A program made the translations under genes and the position numbers. A stretch of DNA of 64,000 nt, taken from the NCBI RefSeq assembly GCF_003994255.1, contig NZ_ML133851.1, positions 558,001-622,000 of the forward strand. Direction: 5' to 3'. Shown here one piece after another: positions 1 to 9,167 of this stretch (its first letter is position 1; every line of letters begins with the position of its first letter). Under the pieces are notes generated by a model, which saw nothing but the letters and a program-made list of their open reading frames with translations, made no database searches and had not been told where the DNA came from. This DNA comes from Brachybacterium paraconglomeratum (lineage in GTDB: Bacteria > Actinomycetota > Actinomycetes > Actinomycetales > Dermabacteraceae).

Positions 1-366
1 GCGGAGGTCGACGCCTCCTTCGACGCCGCGACCGCGTATTTCGCGGAGCACTACACCGAGCTCGGCGCGGGGCGCGGCGTGGAGGAGCCCGCGTTCGGCC
101 ATGAGTTCGTCTGCGACTCGTGGCTGCTGAGCGACCAGCTCGCCGAGATCACGGGAGTGGGCTCGAACCTCGCCCGCTTCGCCGCGCGCTGGGAGATGCT
201 CGAGCACTCCCGGATGGACGACGGAGCGCTCTTCTTCGTGTTCGGCCGACGTCCTCCGGTCGACGTCGCCGCGCTCCCCCGCACCTCGCGCCTCGCGCGA
301 GGGGTTGCAGAGCGCCTCGAGGACGGGCGCGGCTGGACCGGCGGACTCGGCCGCATGCTCCGCTGA
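1..366 (+). CDS. Acyltransferase-like protein, C-terminal part (5' end off window)
   Basis: The reading frame is open from the first base and stops at 366, so only the last 121 residues are present. The segment FVCDSWLLSDQLAEI, then a serine-asparagine-x-x-arginine-phenylalanine stretch, then FVFGRRPP and LPRTSRLARG, resembles the C-terminal domain found beside GNAT domains in some acyltransferases (DUF5596/GNAT_C type), in which a CxSWLLDPQL motif precedes SNIVRF. The catalytic GNAT half would lie upstream of the window. The substrate cannot be inferred. The family assignment rests on motif memory and is moderately sure; the existence of the gene is well supported by strong third-position GC. 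Confidence 0.6.
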   Translation, partial: AEVDASFDAATAYFAEHYTELGAGRGVEEPAFGHEFVCDSWLLSDQLAEITGVGSNLARFAARWEMLEHSRMDDGALFFVFGRRPPVDVAALPRTSRLARGVAERLEDGRGWTGGLGRMLR

Positions 367-405
367 GCCCTGCCCACCTCAGCCCGGGCTCGCGCGGCCT
401 CCGGC

Positions 406-1035
406 TCAGATCTCGGTGCCCGACCCGTCGTAGAGAGTGAGCACCTGGTCGAAGGCGCGGACCGGGTCGATGCCGCGCCGCATGGAGATCGCGAACGCGC
501 TGCGGGTCAGGGCGAAGCTCACCTGCACCAGGATCACCGCATGATCGCGGGCGAACTCGCCCTCGAGCGCCTCGGCGAGCTCCTCGACCAGCTCGGTCTG
601 CATCGCCTGGAGGTTTCCGCTGGAGACCAGGTGCAGGCTCGGCTCCTGCTCCATGACCTGCTTCTTCAGCTCGCGCAGACCGCGGTCGACGGGGACGTTC
701 GCAATCGCTTCGCGCATCATCGAGCGCATCGCCTCACGCGCCGGCATGACCAGGAGCTTCTCCCGCAACGAGGCGATCGCCTGTGCACCCTCCCCGCCGT
801 TGATCCCGAGGATCGCGGACTCCTTGGTCACCCAGTGGTTGAAGAAGGTGCGGGTGGAGACCCCGGCACGCTCGGCGATCATCTGCGCCGTCACGGCCGA
901 GAGCCCGTGCTCGACCACCAGCTCGAGGGCGGCGCGGTGCATCGCCATGCGGGTCTGGCGCTTCTTCTGCTCCCGCAGGCCGAGCTCCTCCGAGCCCGCG
1001 GGGTCATGGTCATCGGTCGTCTGCGCGGAAGTCAC
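406..1035 (-). CDS. TetR-family transcriptional regulator
   Basis: The 209-residue protein has a TetR-type helix-turn-helix at about residues 25-72 (AERAGVSTRTFFNHW as the recognition region) and a helical C-terminal ligand domain. It is divergent from the MFS exporter starting at 1177, the classic arrangement of a drug-responsive repressor and its pump. The start is GTG at 1035, six bases after a TAGGAT hexamer, so the transcript is probably leaderless. A perfect 7-bp inverted repeat at 1068-1090 in the shared intergenic region is the likely operator. The inducing ligand is unknown. Confidence 0.9.
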   Translation of the reverse strand: MTSAQTTDDHDPAGSEELGLREQKKRQTRMAMHRAALELVVEHGLSAVTAQMIAERAGVSTRTFFNHWVTKESAILGINGGEGAQAIASLREKLLVMPAREAMRSMMREAIANVPVDRGLRELKKQVMEQEPSLHLVSSGNLQAMQTELVEELAEALEGEFARDHAVILVQVSFALTRSAFAISMRRGIDPVRAFDQVLTLYDGSGTEI

Positions 1036-1041
1036 GCCCCC

Positions 1042-1047
1042 ATCCTA
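1042..1047 (-). promoter_or_regulatory. -10 hexamer of tetR (leaderless start)
   Basis: On the minus strand TAGGAT is followed by 6 bases and the GTG start at 1035. There is no ribosome binding site, which fits a leaderless transcript. The palindrome at 1068-1090 covers the expected -35 region. Confidence 0.5.
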
Positions 1048-1067
1048 GGTCCGACACATCACAAAAT

Positions 1068-1090
1068 CTGCACTCGATGCAATAGTGCAG
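1068..1090. promoter_or_regulatory. Candidate TetR operator between tetR and MFS gene
   Basis: CTGCACT and AGTGCAG form a perfect 7-bp inverted repeat with a 9-base centre. A direct repeat of the form TGCA-N4-ATGCAA is superimposed (1069-1082 and 1086-1099, 17-bp period). The site lies between the divergent tetR and MFS genes and overlaps the probable -35 of tetR, as expected for autoregulation plus pump repression. Binding is inferred. Confidence 0.6.
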
Positions 1091-1110
1091 TCAATGCAAC
1101 AGTTCTGTAG

Positions 1111-2946
<1,836 letters not shown>

Positions 2947-3003
2947 GCCGGCCCGTCGGCCCGTCGGCCGTCGACCCACTCCGGCGACGCACCTCGCCGA
3001 GAC

Positions 3004-3054
3004 GCCGAGAGCTCCGTTCCACCCGCTCCACCCGGGAGGAACGGAGCTCTCGGC
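3004..3054 (+). terminator. Hairpin terminator after MFS gene
   Basis: A perfect 17-bp inverted repeat (arms 3004-3020 and 3038-3054) encloses a 17-base loop about 60 bases after the MFS stop codon. There is no U-tract, only a short mixed run, as is common in actinobacterial terminators. Confidence 0.7.
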
Positions 3055-3160
3055 ACTTCGGTCAGGGCGTCTCGACGGGCGGGGCCTCGACACGGGCCGG
3101 TGCCCGATGCGCCCGGACGAACGCCCAGGCGCCCCGTGCCCGTCGTGAAAAGATGGGCGG

Positions 3161-4258
3161 ATGCTGCTCGTGGATCACTTCCCGCCCGCCCTCCCCGCAT
3201 CGCTCGAGGGGAGGGTCACCACGCGCCTGCCGATCCCGGCGGACGTCGCCCCGGTGGCCGCGCTGATCACCGCCTCGATGCGCCGCTACGACCCCGAGGC
3301 CACACCCGACGAGGCCGGCCTGCGCTCGCGCATGGTGGGGCTGAAGTCGTGGGCCCGACGCCAGGTGGTCGTGGTCCCCGTCGCCGCCGACGGCGCCCCC
3401 TCCCTCGACCTGCCGCCGCTGGCCTGGATCTCGCTCGAGGACCGCGCCACCGGCCGCACCAACGTCCAGTTCACGATCGTGTCGGAGGCCCCGGAGCGGG
3501 ATGCGCTCGCCGTCTCCCTGCTGGACTGGGCCGTCGAGGTCGGCGGGTCGTTCGCCCGCGCCCGCGGCGTGGAGACCTCCAAGCTCACCACCGATGCGAA
3601 CGAGCTCGACACCGACAAGGAGCGCCTGCTCGCGGCGGCCGGCTACGCACAGGTCCGCACCTGGCTGCACATGCGCCGCCATGTCGAGGCGGAGGAGGCG
3701 ACGTCGACGCCCGCCCCGCGCGAGGGCACGCGGGTGCGAAGGGTCAACCTCCACGACACGGGCCTGCCGGTCGCCCAGGACGTCCGCACCGTGCACCGGA
3801 TGCTCGAGGAGTCCTTCGCCGACCACTTCAACTCCTACCGCGAGTCCTTCGCCGAGTTCGCCCAGCGCCTCATCGAGAACCCGGAGCAGGCGGACTGGGA
3901 CCACTGGTGGATCGCCGAGATCGAGCGGGACGGACGCTGGCTGCCCGCCGGCGGCCTCGTCGCCGCGCCGATGAAGGCCACGGCCACCCGCGGCGAGGGC
4001 ACCTACCTCGAGTACCTCGGCGTGCACCGCAGCGCCCGCGGCCACGGGGTGGCGAAGTCCCTGTTGCGCGCCGCGATCCGCGATGCCGCCGAGCGAGGAC
4101 GGGAGTTCGTGGACCTCGAGGTCGACGACGACTCCCCCACCGGCGCCGACGGGATCTACGCCGCGATGGGCTGGGAGACCTTCGAGAGGACCCACTCCTG
4201 GCACGCCGTCGCCCCCTCGCACCCCTCGCGCCTGCTCGAGCCGCCGACGGAGGTCTGA
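3161..4258 (+). CDS. Tandem GNAT-family N-acetyltransferase
   Basis: The protein has 365 residues and two GNAT-like halves. The second half (about 190-365) carries the acetyl-CoA loop as HRSARGHGVAKSLLRAA, preceded by a YLEYLGVH strand, and GADGIYAAMGWE near the end. The first half is degenerate. This arrangement resembles mycothiol-synthase-like and other actinobacterial double-GNAT proteins, but the identity is too low to name MshD. The ATG at 3161 follows AAAGAT with 6 bases between, a weak leaderless arrangement. The gene is monocistronic, with a strong terminator before it. Confidence 0.8.
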   Translation: MLLVDHFPPALPASLEGRVTTRLPIPADVAPVAALITASMRRYDPEATPDEAGLRSRMVGLKSWARRQVVVVPVAADGAPSLDLPPLAWISLEDRATGRTNVQFTIVSEAPERDALAVSLLDWAVEVGGSFARARGVETSKLTTDANELDTDKERLLAAAGYAQVRTWLHMRRHVEAEEATSTPAPREGTRVRRVNLHDTGLPVAQDVRTVHRMLEESFADHFNSYRESFAEFAQRLIENPEQADWDHWWIAEIERDGRWLPAGGLVAAPMKATATRGEGTYLEYLGVHRSARGHGVAKSLLRAAIRDAAERGREFVDLEVDDDSPTGADGIYAAMGWETFERTHSWHAVAPSHPSRLLEPPTEV

Positions 4259-4288
4259 CGGGAAACCCGGCATTCATCGAGCACAGGT

Positions 4289-4303
4289 ATACGAATGGCG
4301 TAT
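4289..4303. promoter_or_regulatory. Candidate autoregulatory operator of the AbiE-type operon
   Basis: ATACG and CGTAT form an inverted repeat around a 5-base centre just upstream of the antitoxin start. It abuts a possible -10, TATGCT at 4301-4306. AbiEi antitoxins bind inverted repeats at their own promoters through an N-terminal winged helix, so autorepression is the natural inference. Confidence 0.45.
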
Positions 4304-4328
4304 GCTCACGCTCAGTGAAAGGGGCGAG

Positions 4329-4967
4329 ATGAAGGATCTGGAGCTCGTGAGGACGATCGCCAGCGCCCCCTTGCGCACGATGCGGTTCCGCGATCTGCAG
4401 ACCGCCGGGACCAACACGTGGCGTCAGCTGGATTCCCTCGTGTCCGGCGGTGCGCTGCTGCGTCTGGCACATGGCATCTACACCGTCCCTCCCGATGGCC
4501 GAGATGCACGGCGCTGGCAGCCCGGGCTGGAGAGCGCTGGATTGGCGATCGCGACGGCGCGGCACGGCGAGCGCCGCACGATCCTCATGGGGATCGGCGC
4601 AGCCCGCCACTGGGGTGCCATCCCGCGGGCGATCGGCACCACGGTCATCGCGGTCCCGACCGCAGGCCATCATCCTCTGACGATCGGATCCGGAACCGTC
4701 CACTTCGTGCAGCGCGACCTCGACCTCGTCGACGCCGCCCTGGAGGAGACCGAGCTGGGTCGAGCACTGGTCACGACTCCGGAGCAGACACACGTCGACC
4801 TGCTCATGCGCCCCGCCCAGGGCGGCGACCGCGACACCTCGCTGACCGCCGCCGAAACTCTCCGCCCGCAGCTGGATCCCGACGAGTACGCGCAGATCAT
4901 CCGCACGGCGCCCCGGACGAATACCGCGATCCGTCGCACACTCGACGAACTGCGCGCATCACGATGA
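4329..4967 (+). CDS. AbiEi-like antitoxin with N-terminal winged helix
   Basis: The 212-residue protein has an N-terminal winged-helix region with the strand LLRLAHGIYTVP at about residues 43-54, as in AbiEi antitoxins and related transcriptional regulators, and a C-terminal mixed domain. It directly precedes and overlaps by ATGA a nucleotidyltransferase toxin gene. The ATG at 4329 has AAGGGG a few bases upstream; an ATG at 4302 would add nine residues but overlaps the inferred operator. In the AbiE type IV system the antitoxin counters the toxin and represses the operon. Base composition is less GC-extreme than that of neighbouring genes, consistent with acquisition. Confidence 0.7.
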   Translation: MKDLELVRTIASAPLRTMRFRDLQTAGTNTWRQLDSLVSGGALLRLAHGIYTVPPDGRDARRWQPGLESAGLAIATARHGERRTILMGIGAARHWGAIPRAIGTTVIAVPTAGHHPLTIGSGTVHFVQRDLDLVDAALEETELGRALVTTPEQTHVDLLMRPAQGGDRDTSLTAAETLRPQLDPDEYAQIIRTAPRTNTAIRRTLDELRASR

Positions 4968-5722
4968 TCTCTCGAGCACCAGGAGTACTCGATACAGGCG
5001 AGATGCACGAGATCGCCGAGCTCTTCGGTGTCGGCGAGGCCCAGGTGCGCCGCGACCACGTCATCTCCCACGCACTTGCCGCACTGTCGACTCTCGGGAC
5101 CGACGACCTCGTCTTCTTCGGCGGCACGGCCCTGTCACGAACTCATCTGCCCGCTCTGCGCCTCTCCGAGGACATCGATCTGATCGCACTCGGCCCTCGG
5201 GCCGCCACCGCATCTGCTGTGGGGAAGACGCTCTCACGCCTGTTGCGGAGGAGTCTCGGGCGCCCGCGCTTCGCGCCACCCCTCGAGGAGACGCGAGACG
5301 CCGATCCGTCGACGATGACGATCGGATCAGTGCGGGTCCAGATTCAGCTGCTCAGCGCATCGCATCTGCCCCCATGGCCGACCGAGGTCGTCGACCTCGA
5401 ACAGCGGTACAGCGATGCCCCGCCCGCCACGATGCGCGTTTTCACACCGGCATCCTTCGCCGCCGCCAAACTTGCCGCCTGGCATGACCGAGCCGCGCCG
5501 CGCGATCTCTATGACCTCTGGGCTCTGGCCTCCGCCGGGATGATCGATCAGGACGCAGCGACCCTGTTCTCACGCTCCGGTCCACTGACGTCACCGGAGG
5601 CGGTCTCGTTCGCACGGCTCCCCACGCCAGAGGAATGGGAGGCCGCGCTCGGTCACCAATGCCGGCCGGCGGTCACCGCCGACGAAGCCGCCGATGCCGT
5701 CCGCAGGGCCTGGGTGCGCTGA
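4964..5722 (+). CDS. AbiEii-type nucleotidyltransferase toxin
   Basis: The 252-residue protein carries the AbiEii/DUF1814 nucleotidyltransferase signature: GGTALS at residues 53-58, then LRLSEDIDL with acidic residues 70 and 72 as metal ligands, and a distal KLAAWHDRAAPRDLYDLW containing the conserved lysine, arginine and aspartate. Toxins of this family transfer nucleotides to RNA (tRNA in studied homologues) and give abortive infection or growth arrest. The start codon overlaps the antitoxin stop (ATGA), so translation is coupled. All catalytic motifs are present, so it should be active. The RNA target is not inferable. Confidence 0.8.
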   Translation: MISRAPGVLDTGEMHEIAELFGVGEAQVRRDHVISHALAALSTLGTDDLVFFGGTALSRTHLPALRLSEDIDLIALGPRAATASAVGKTLSRLLRRSLGRPRFAPPLEETRDADPSTMTIGSVRVQIQLLSASHLPPWPTEVVDLEQRYSDAPPATMRVFTPASFAAAKLAAWHDRAAPRDLYDLWALASAGMIDQDAATLFSRSGPLTSPEAVSFARLPTPEEWEAALGHQCRPAVTADEAADAVRRAWVR

Positions 5723-5740
5723 GCGACCTCGACCCGACGA

Positions 5741-5795
5741 CGAACGGGCCGGGGCCCGAGCCCGCTGTGCGGCGGCTCGGGCCCCGGCCCGTTCG
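5741..5795. terminator. Bidirectional hairpin between AbiEii gene and guaA
   Basis: Two perfectly complementary 22-base arms (5741-5762 and 5774-5795) surround an 11-base loop, placed between convergent genes. It is a very stable GC stem and probably terminates both transcripts. Confidence 0.75.
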
Positions 5796-5822
5796 CGGAG
5801 GTCGCGGCTCAGGACGCGACGC

Positions 5823-7424
5823 TCACTCCCACTCGATGGTGCCCGGGGGCTTCGAGGTGATGTCGAGGGTGACGCGGTTGATCTCGGAGACCTCGTTGGT
5901 GATGCGGGTCGAGATCCGGGAGAGCACCTCGTAGGGCACCTTGGCCCAGTCCGCGGTCATCGCGTCGTCGCTGGTGACAGGGCGCAGCACGACGGGGTGG
6001 CCGTAGGTGCGGCCGTCGCCCTGGACGCCCACGGAGCGCACGTCGGCCAGGAGCACGACGGGGCACTGCCAGATGGTGCGGTCCAGGCCCGCGGCGGTCA
6101 GCTCGGCGCGGGCGATCGCGTCGGCCGCGCGCAGGATGTCCAGGCGCTCCTTGGTGACCTCGCCGATGATGCGGATGCCGAGGCCGGGGCCCGGGAAGGG
6201 CTGGCGCCAGACGATCTCGTCGGGCAGGCCCAGCTCGGTGCCGACGGCGCGCACCTCGTCCTTGAACAGGGTGCGCAGCGGCTCGACCAGCTCGAAGGAG
6301 AGGTCCTCGGGCAGGCCGCCCACGTTGTGGTGGCTCTTGATGTTCGCCGCGCCCTCGCCGCCGCCGGACTCGACGACGTCGGGGTAGAGCGTGCCCTGGA
6401 CCAGGAATGCCTTGGCCTCGGCGTGGGCCGTGTCGCCCTCGCCCTCGACGACGCCCTGCTCGCGCAGGATCTCCGCCTGGGCCTTCTCGAAGGTGCGGAT
6501 GAACTCGCGCCCGATGATCTTGCGCTTGGTCTCGGGGTCGGTGACGCCGGCGAGCGCGGTGAGGAACTGCTCCTCGGCGTCGACCATGACGAGCTTCGCC
6601 CCGCCGGTGGAGGCGCCGAAGGCCTTCTCGATCTGCTCGGACTCGTCCTGGCGCATCAGGCCGTGGTTCACGTACACGCAGGTGAGGCGGTCGCCGATGG
6701 CGCGCTGCACGAGCGCCGCGGCGACGGCGGAGTCCACGCCGCCGGAGAGTCCGCAGATCGCGGTGCCCTCTCCCACCTGGGCGCGGATCCGCTCGACCTG
6801 CTCCTCGATGACGTTGCCGGTGGTCCAGGACGGCTCGATGCCCGCGCCGCGGTGGAGGAAGTTCTCCAGCACCTCCTGGCCGCGGTCGGAGTGGCCCACC
6901 TCGGGGTGCCACTGCACGCCGTAGAGCCGCTTCTCGCGGTTCTCGAAGGCGGCGACGGGGCTGGCGGAGGAGGTCGCGACGACCTCGAAGCCCTCGGGCG
7001 CCGCGGTGACGGAGTCGCCGTGGCTCATCCACACGTTCTGGTCGACGTCCTGGCCGGAGAGCAGCTCGGAGGAGGCGTCGAGGGCCTCGAGGCGGGTCGC
7101 GCCGTACTCACGCACGCCCGTCGGGGAGACGGTGCCGCCGGCCGCCGCGGCCATCGACTGGAAGCCGTAGCAGAGCCCGAGCACCGGCACACCGGCCTCG
7201 AGCAGGGCCGGGTCCAGGCGGGGCGCGCCCTCGGCGTAGACGGAGCTCGGGCCACCGGAGAGGATGATCGCGCGGGGATCCTTCGCGAGCATCTTCTCGA
7301 CGGCCATCGAGTGCGGGACGATCTCGGAGTAGACCCGGGCCTCGCGCACGCGACGAGCGATGAGCTGTGCGTACTGGGCGCCGAAGTCGACGACGAGGAC
7401 GGGGCGCTGGTCGGTGTCGGTCAC
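5823..7424 (-). CDS. guaA: GMP synthase (glutamine-hydrolysing)
   Basis: The 533-residue two-domain enzyme converts XMP, ATP and glutamine to GMP. The class I amidotransferase domain has the nucleophile Cys85 in GLCYGFQ and the His173/Glu175 pair in QWHPEV. The ATP pyrophosphatase domain has SGGVDS at 227-232, and the protein ends in GTIEWE as is usual. The GTG start at 7424 lies 7 bases after TAGACT on the minus strand, a leaderless start. guaB3 and guaB lie 8-12 kb away on the same strand. Length and motifs are fully normal. Confidence 0.97.
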   Translation of the reverse strand: MTDTDQRPVLVVDFGAQYAQLIARRVREARVYSEIVPHSMAVEKMLAKDPRAIILSGGPSSVYAEGAPRLDPALLEAGVPVLGLCYGFQSMAAAAGGTVSPTGVREYGATRLEALDASSELLSGQDVDQNVWMSHGDSVTAAPEGFEVVATSSASPVAAFENREKRLYGVQWHPEVGHSDRGQEVLENFLHRGAGIEPSWTTGNVIEEQVERIRAQVGEGTAICGLSGGVDSAVAAALVQRAIGDRLTCVYVNHGLMRQDESEQIEKAFGASTGGAKLVMVDAEEQFLTALAGVTDPETKRKIIGREFIRTFEKAQAEILREQGVVEGEGDTAHAEAKAFLVQGTLYPDVVESGGGEGAANIKSHHNVGGLPEDLSFELVEPLRTLFKDEVRAVGTELGLPDEIVWRQPFPGPGLGIRIIGEVTKERLDILRAADAIARAELTAAGLDRTIWQCPVVLLADVRSVGVQGDGRTYGHPVVLRPVTSDDAMTADWAKVPYEVLSRISTRITNEVSEINRVTLDITSKPPGTIEWE

Positions 7425-7431
7425 AGGCGCG

Positions 7432-7437
7432 AGTCTA
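7432..7437 (-). promoter_or_regulatory. -10 hexamer of guaA (leaderless start)
   Basis: TAGACT on the minus strand is followed by 7 bases and the GTG start at 7424. No ribosome binding site is visible. Confidence 0.55.
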
Positions 7438-7566
7438 CGTCGCGCCCGGGCCACGGGGCGCCGCGGTCCGGCTCCCCCGAGGGCGAGCCTGCTCACGCCG
7501 GGCCCGCTCCTCGGGCGCGGGCCCGGCACCGCGGCCCCGGACAGGAGGGGTCCGGTCACCCAGCGG

Positions 7567-7974
7567 TCAGACCCGCTCCTGGTCCTGGATCGTGGGGCGT
7601 CGCGCGAGATCGGACTCGACGCGCTGGTGGGTCCAGCGCTCGCCGAAGAACGACAGCACCGGGACGACGCCGAAGAACATCAGCAGCAGCATCCGCGGCA
7701 GGCCCCAGCGCATCTTCATCCACAGGTCGAAGCCGAGCACCACGTAGACCATGTAGATCAGGCCGTGGATCGGGGACCACACCGAGGAGACCTGCTCCCA
7801 GAACGGGGAGGTCGAGGTGAACCAGGCGTCGCCGCCGAAGACGACATAGCGCATGGTCATGATGCCCACGAGCACCAGCAGCGCGATCCCCTCCACGATG
7901 GAGGCCACGCGGAAGCGGGCGAAGGAGGTCCTGGCGGCGACTTCGTCGAGGGGGCGTTCTGCGGGCACGGTCAC
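7567..7974 (-). CDS. DUF3817 integral membrane protein
   Basis: The 135-residue protein has three hydrophobic segments and the pattern [16 protein letters not shown] followed by [14 protein letters not shown], typical of the DUF3817 family of small actinobacterial membrane proteins. The GTG start overlaps the stop of the upstream SURF1 gene (GTGA, 7971-7974), so the two are translationally coupled. Function is unknown; coupling to SURF1 hints at the respiratory membrane, which is inference only. Confidence 0.8.
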   Translation of the reverse strand: MTVPAERPLDEVAARTSFARFRVASIVEGIALLVLVGIMTMRYVVFGGDAWFTSTSPFWEQVSSVWSPIHGLIYMVYVVLGFDLWMKMRWGLPRMLLLMFFGVVPVLSFFGERWTHQRVESDLARRPTIQDQERV

Positions 7975-8936
7975 ACGTCCTTGTCGGGGTTCTGCTGGGG
8001 GGCGGGGCGGGAGCTCGGGGCGACGCCCGAGGGGGCGAGTCCGGCGGCGTGGTCCGCGCCGGCGGAGCGGTCGGCGGCAGGGTCGGCACTCGGGGCGGAA
8101 TCGGCACCGTCGGAGGGGCCGGCACCGGCCGACGGCCCGGGGCGGGGCCCGTCGCCGGAGGCCTCGGCGAGCAGCCTCTCGACCTCCTCCCGGCGGTCGT
8201 CGAGCTCGTCGCGATAGGCGGTGCGCACCGAGCGCCACCACAGGTACAGGAAGAACACGCCGAACGCCACCCACTGGAAGGAGTAGCCGATGTTCTGCCA
8301 GTCCAGGCCGCGGGAGAACTGGGACTCCGCGGCGGGCAGCGCCGAGAGCGGGGCCTCGGCCTCGTCCGGCGCGAGATAGCCGGCGTACATGGGCGAGCCC
8401 CACTCGTTGACCAGCAGCGGGGTCGCGATCTCCCGCGCCACCCCGTCGACGACGCCGCCGGAGGCTGACTCGCTCGCCTCGAGGCGTCCGGAGAGGCGGA
8501 CCTCCCCCTCGGGCGCGGCGGGGGCGAGGGAGGGATCGAGCGCGCCGTCCTCGCCGGTCACGTCCTCGGCGGGCAGCCAGCCGCGGGCCACGGGCAGTCG
8601 GGCCTCGGTGCCGTCCTCGAGCTCGACCAGGAAGGCGGTCACCACGATCACGGCGTCTTGCCCCTCGATCCGGCGGCCGGGGACGAGCACCTGCTCGCCG
8701 GCGGCGAAGCGTCCGTCGGCCGTGACGATGTCGCCGACGATCTCGTTGGTGACGGCGTCGCCGACGCCGACCACCTCGCGGATGTCGCCGATCTGCTGAG
8801 GGCCGTCGGCCTTGTCGGTCAGCGCGCGGTGGGCGCGGTCCCACTGCCATCCGGCGAGGAGACCGCACACGATCGTCGCCACGATCATCAGGGCGAGCAG
8901 CCCGAGGAATCGGGGGCGGAGGGCGACGCGGAGCAT
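7971..8936 (-). CDS. SURF1-family protein (cytochrome oxidase biogenesis)
   Basis: The 321-residue protein has the SURF1 layout: a transmembrane segment at about residues 10-29, WQWDRA immediately after it, a large extracytoplasmic domain with LPVARGWLP, and a second transmembrane segment at about 217-236 after LDWQNIGYSFQW. SURF1 proteins assist heme a/CuB assembly in aa3-type cytochrome oxidase. A disordered Ala/Ser/Gly/Asp/Pro tail of about 65 residues follows. The ATG at 8936 is chosen because TACCAT lies exactly 7 bases upstream (leaderless); an ATG at 8945 falls inside that hexamer. Confidence 0.85.
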   Translation of the reverse strand: MLRVALRPRFLGLLALMIVATIVCGLLAGWQWDRAHRALTDKADGPQQIGDIREVVGVGDAVTNEIVGDIVTADGRFAAGEQVLVPGRRIEGQDAVIVVTAFLVELEDGTEARLPVARGWLPAEDVTGEDGALDPSLAPAAPEGEVRLSGRLEASESASGGVVDGVAREIATPLLVNEWGSPMYAGYLAPDEAEAPLSALPAAESQFSRGLDWQNIGYSFQWVAFGVFFLYLWWRSVRTAYRDELDDRREEVERLLAEASGDGPRPGPSAGAGPSDGADSAPSADPAADRSAGADHAAGLAPSGVAPSSRPAPQQNPDKDV

Positions 8937-8943
8937 GGCCACC

Positions 8944-8949
8944 ATGGTA
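8944..8949 (-). promoter_or_regulatory. -10 hexamer of the SURF1 gene (leaderless start)
   Basis: TACCAT on the minus strand is followed by GGTGGCC and the ATG at 8936. It decides between two possible ATG starts. Confidence 0.5.
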
Positions 8950-9113
8950 CGAGCCGGTGCCCGGACGGGACCTGGAGAGGGACCTCGATCACGTCGGGAA
9001 CCCATCTCGCCCGGGGCCGGGCCGCCCCACCTGCACCGATGGGATCGCACTCGTCCCGCCGCGGTGCGCGCCGGCCCGTCGGCCGCTCCCCCGTACCCGA
9101 GCCGACGGCTCCC

Positions 9114-9130
9114 GGCCGGGACTCCCGGCC
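9114..9130. promoter_or_regulatory. 17-bp palindrome upstream of the pta promoter
   Basis: GGCCGGGA and TCCCGGCC surround a single C, about 26 bp upstream of the pta -10. It could be an operator or could be chance in GC-rich DNA; it is too tight to form a hairpin with a loop. Confidence 0.3.
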
Positions 9131-9155
9131 CGGTGCCACGGGAGGGCCGCGCGCC

Positions 9156-9161
9156 TATGCT
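9156..9161 (+). promoter_or_regulatory. -10 hexamer of pta (leaderless start)
   Basis: TATGCT is followed by 6 bases and the GTG start at 9168, with no ribosome binding site. Confidence 0.55.
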
Positions 9162-9167
9162 GGGGTC

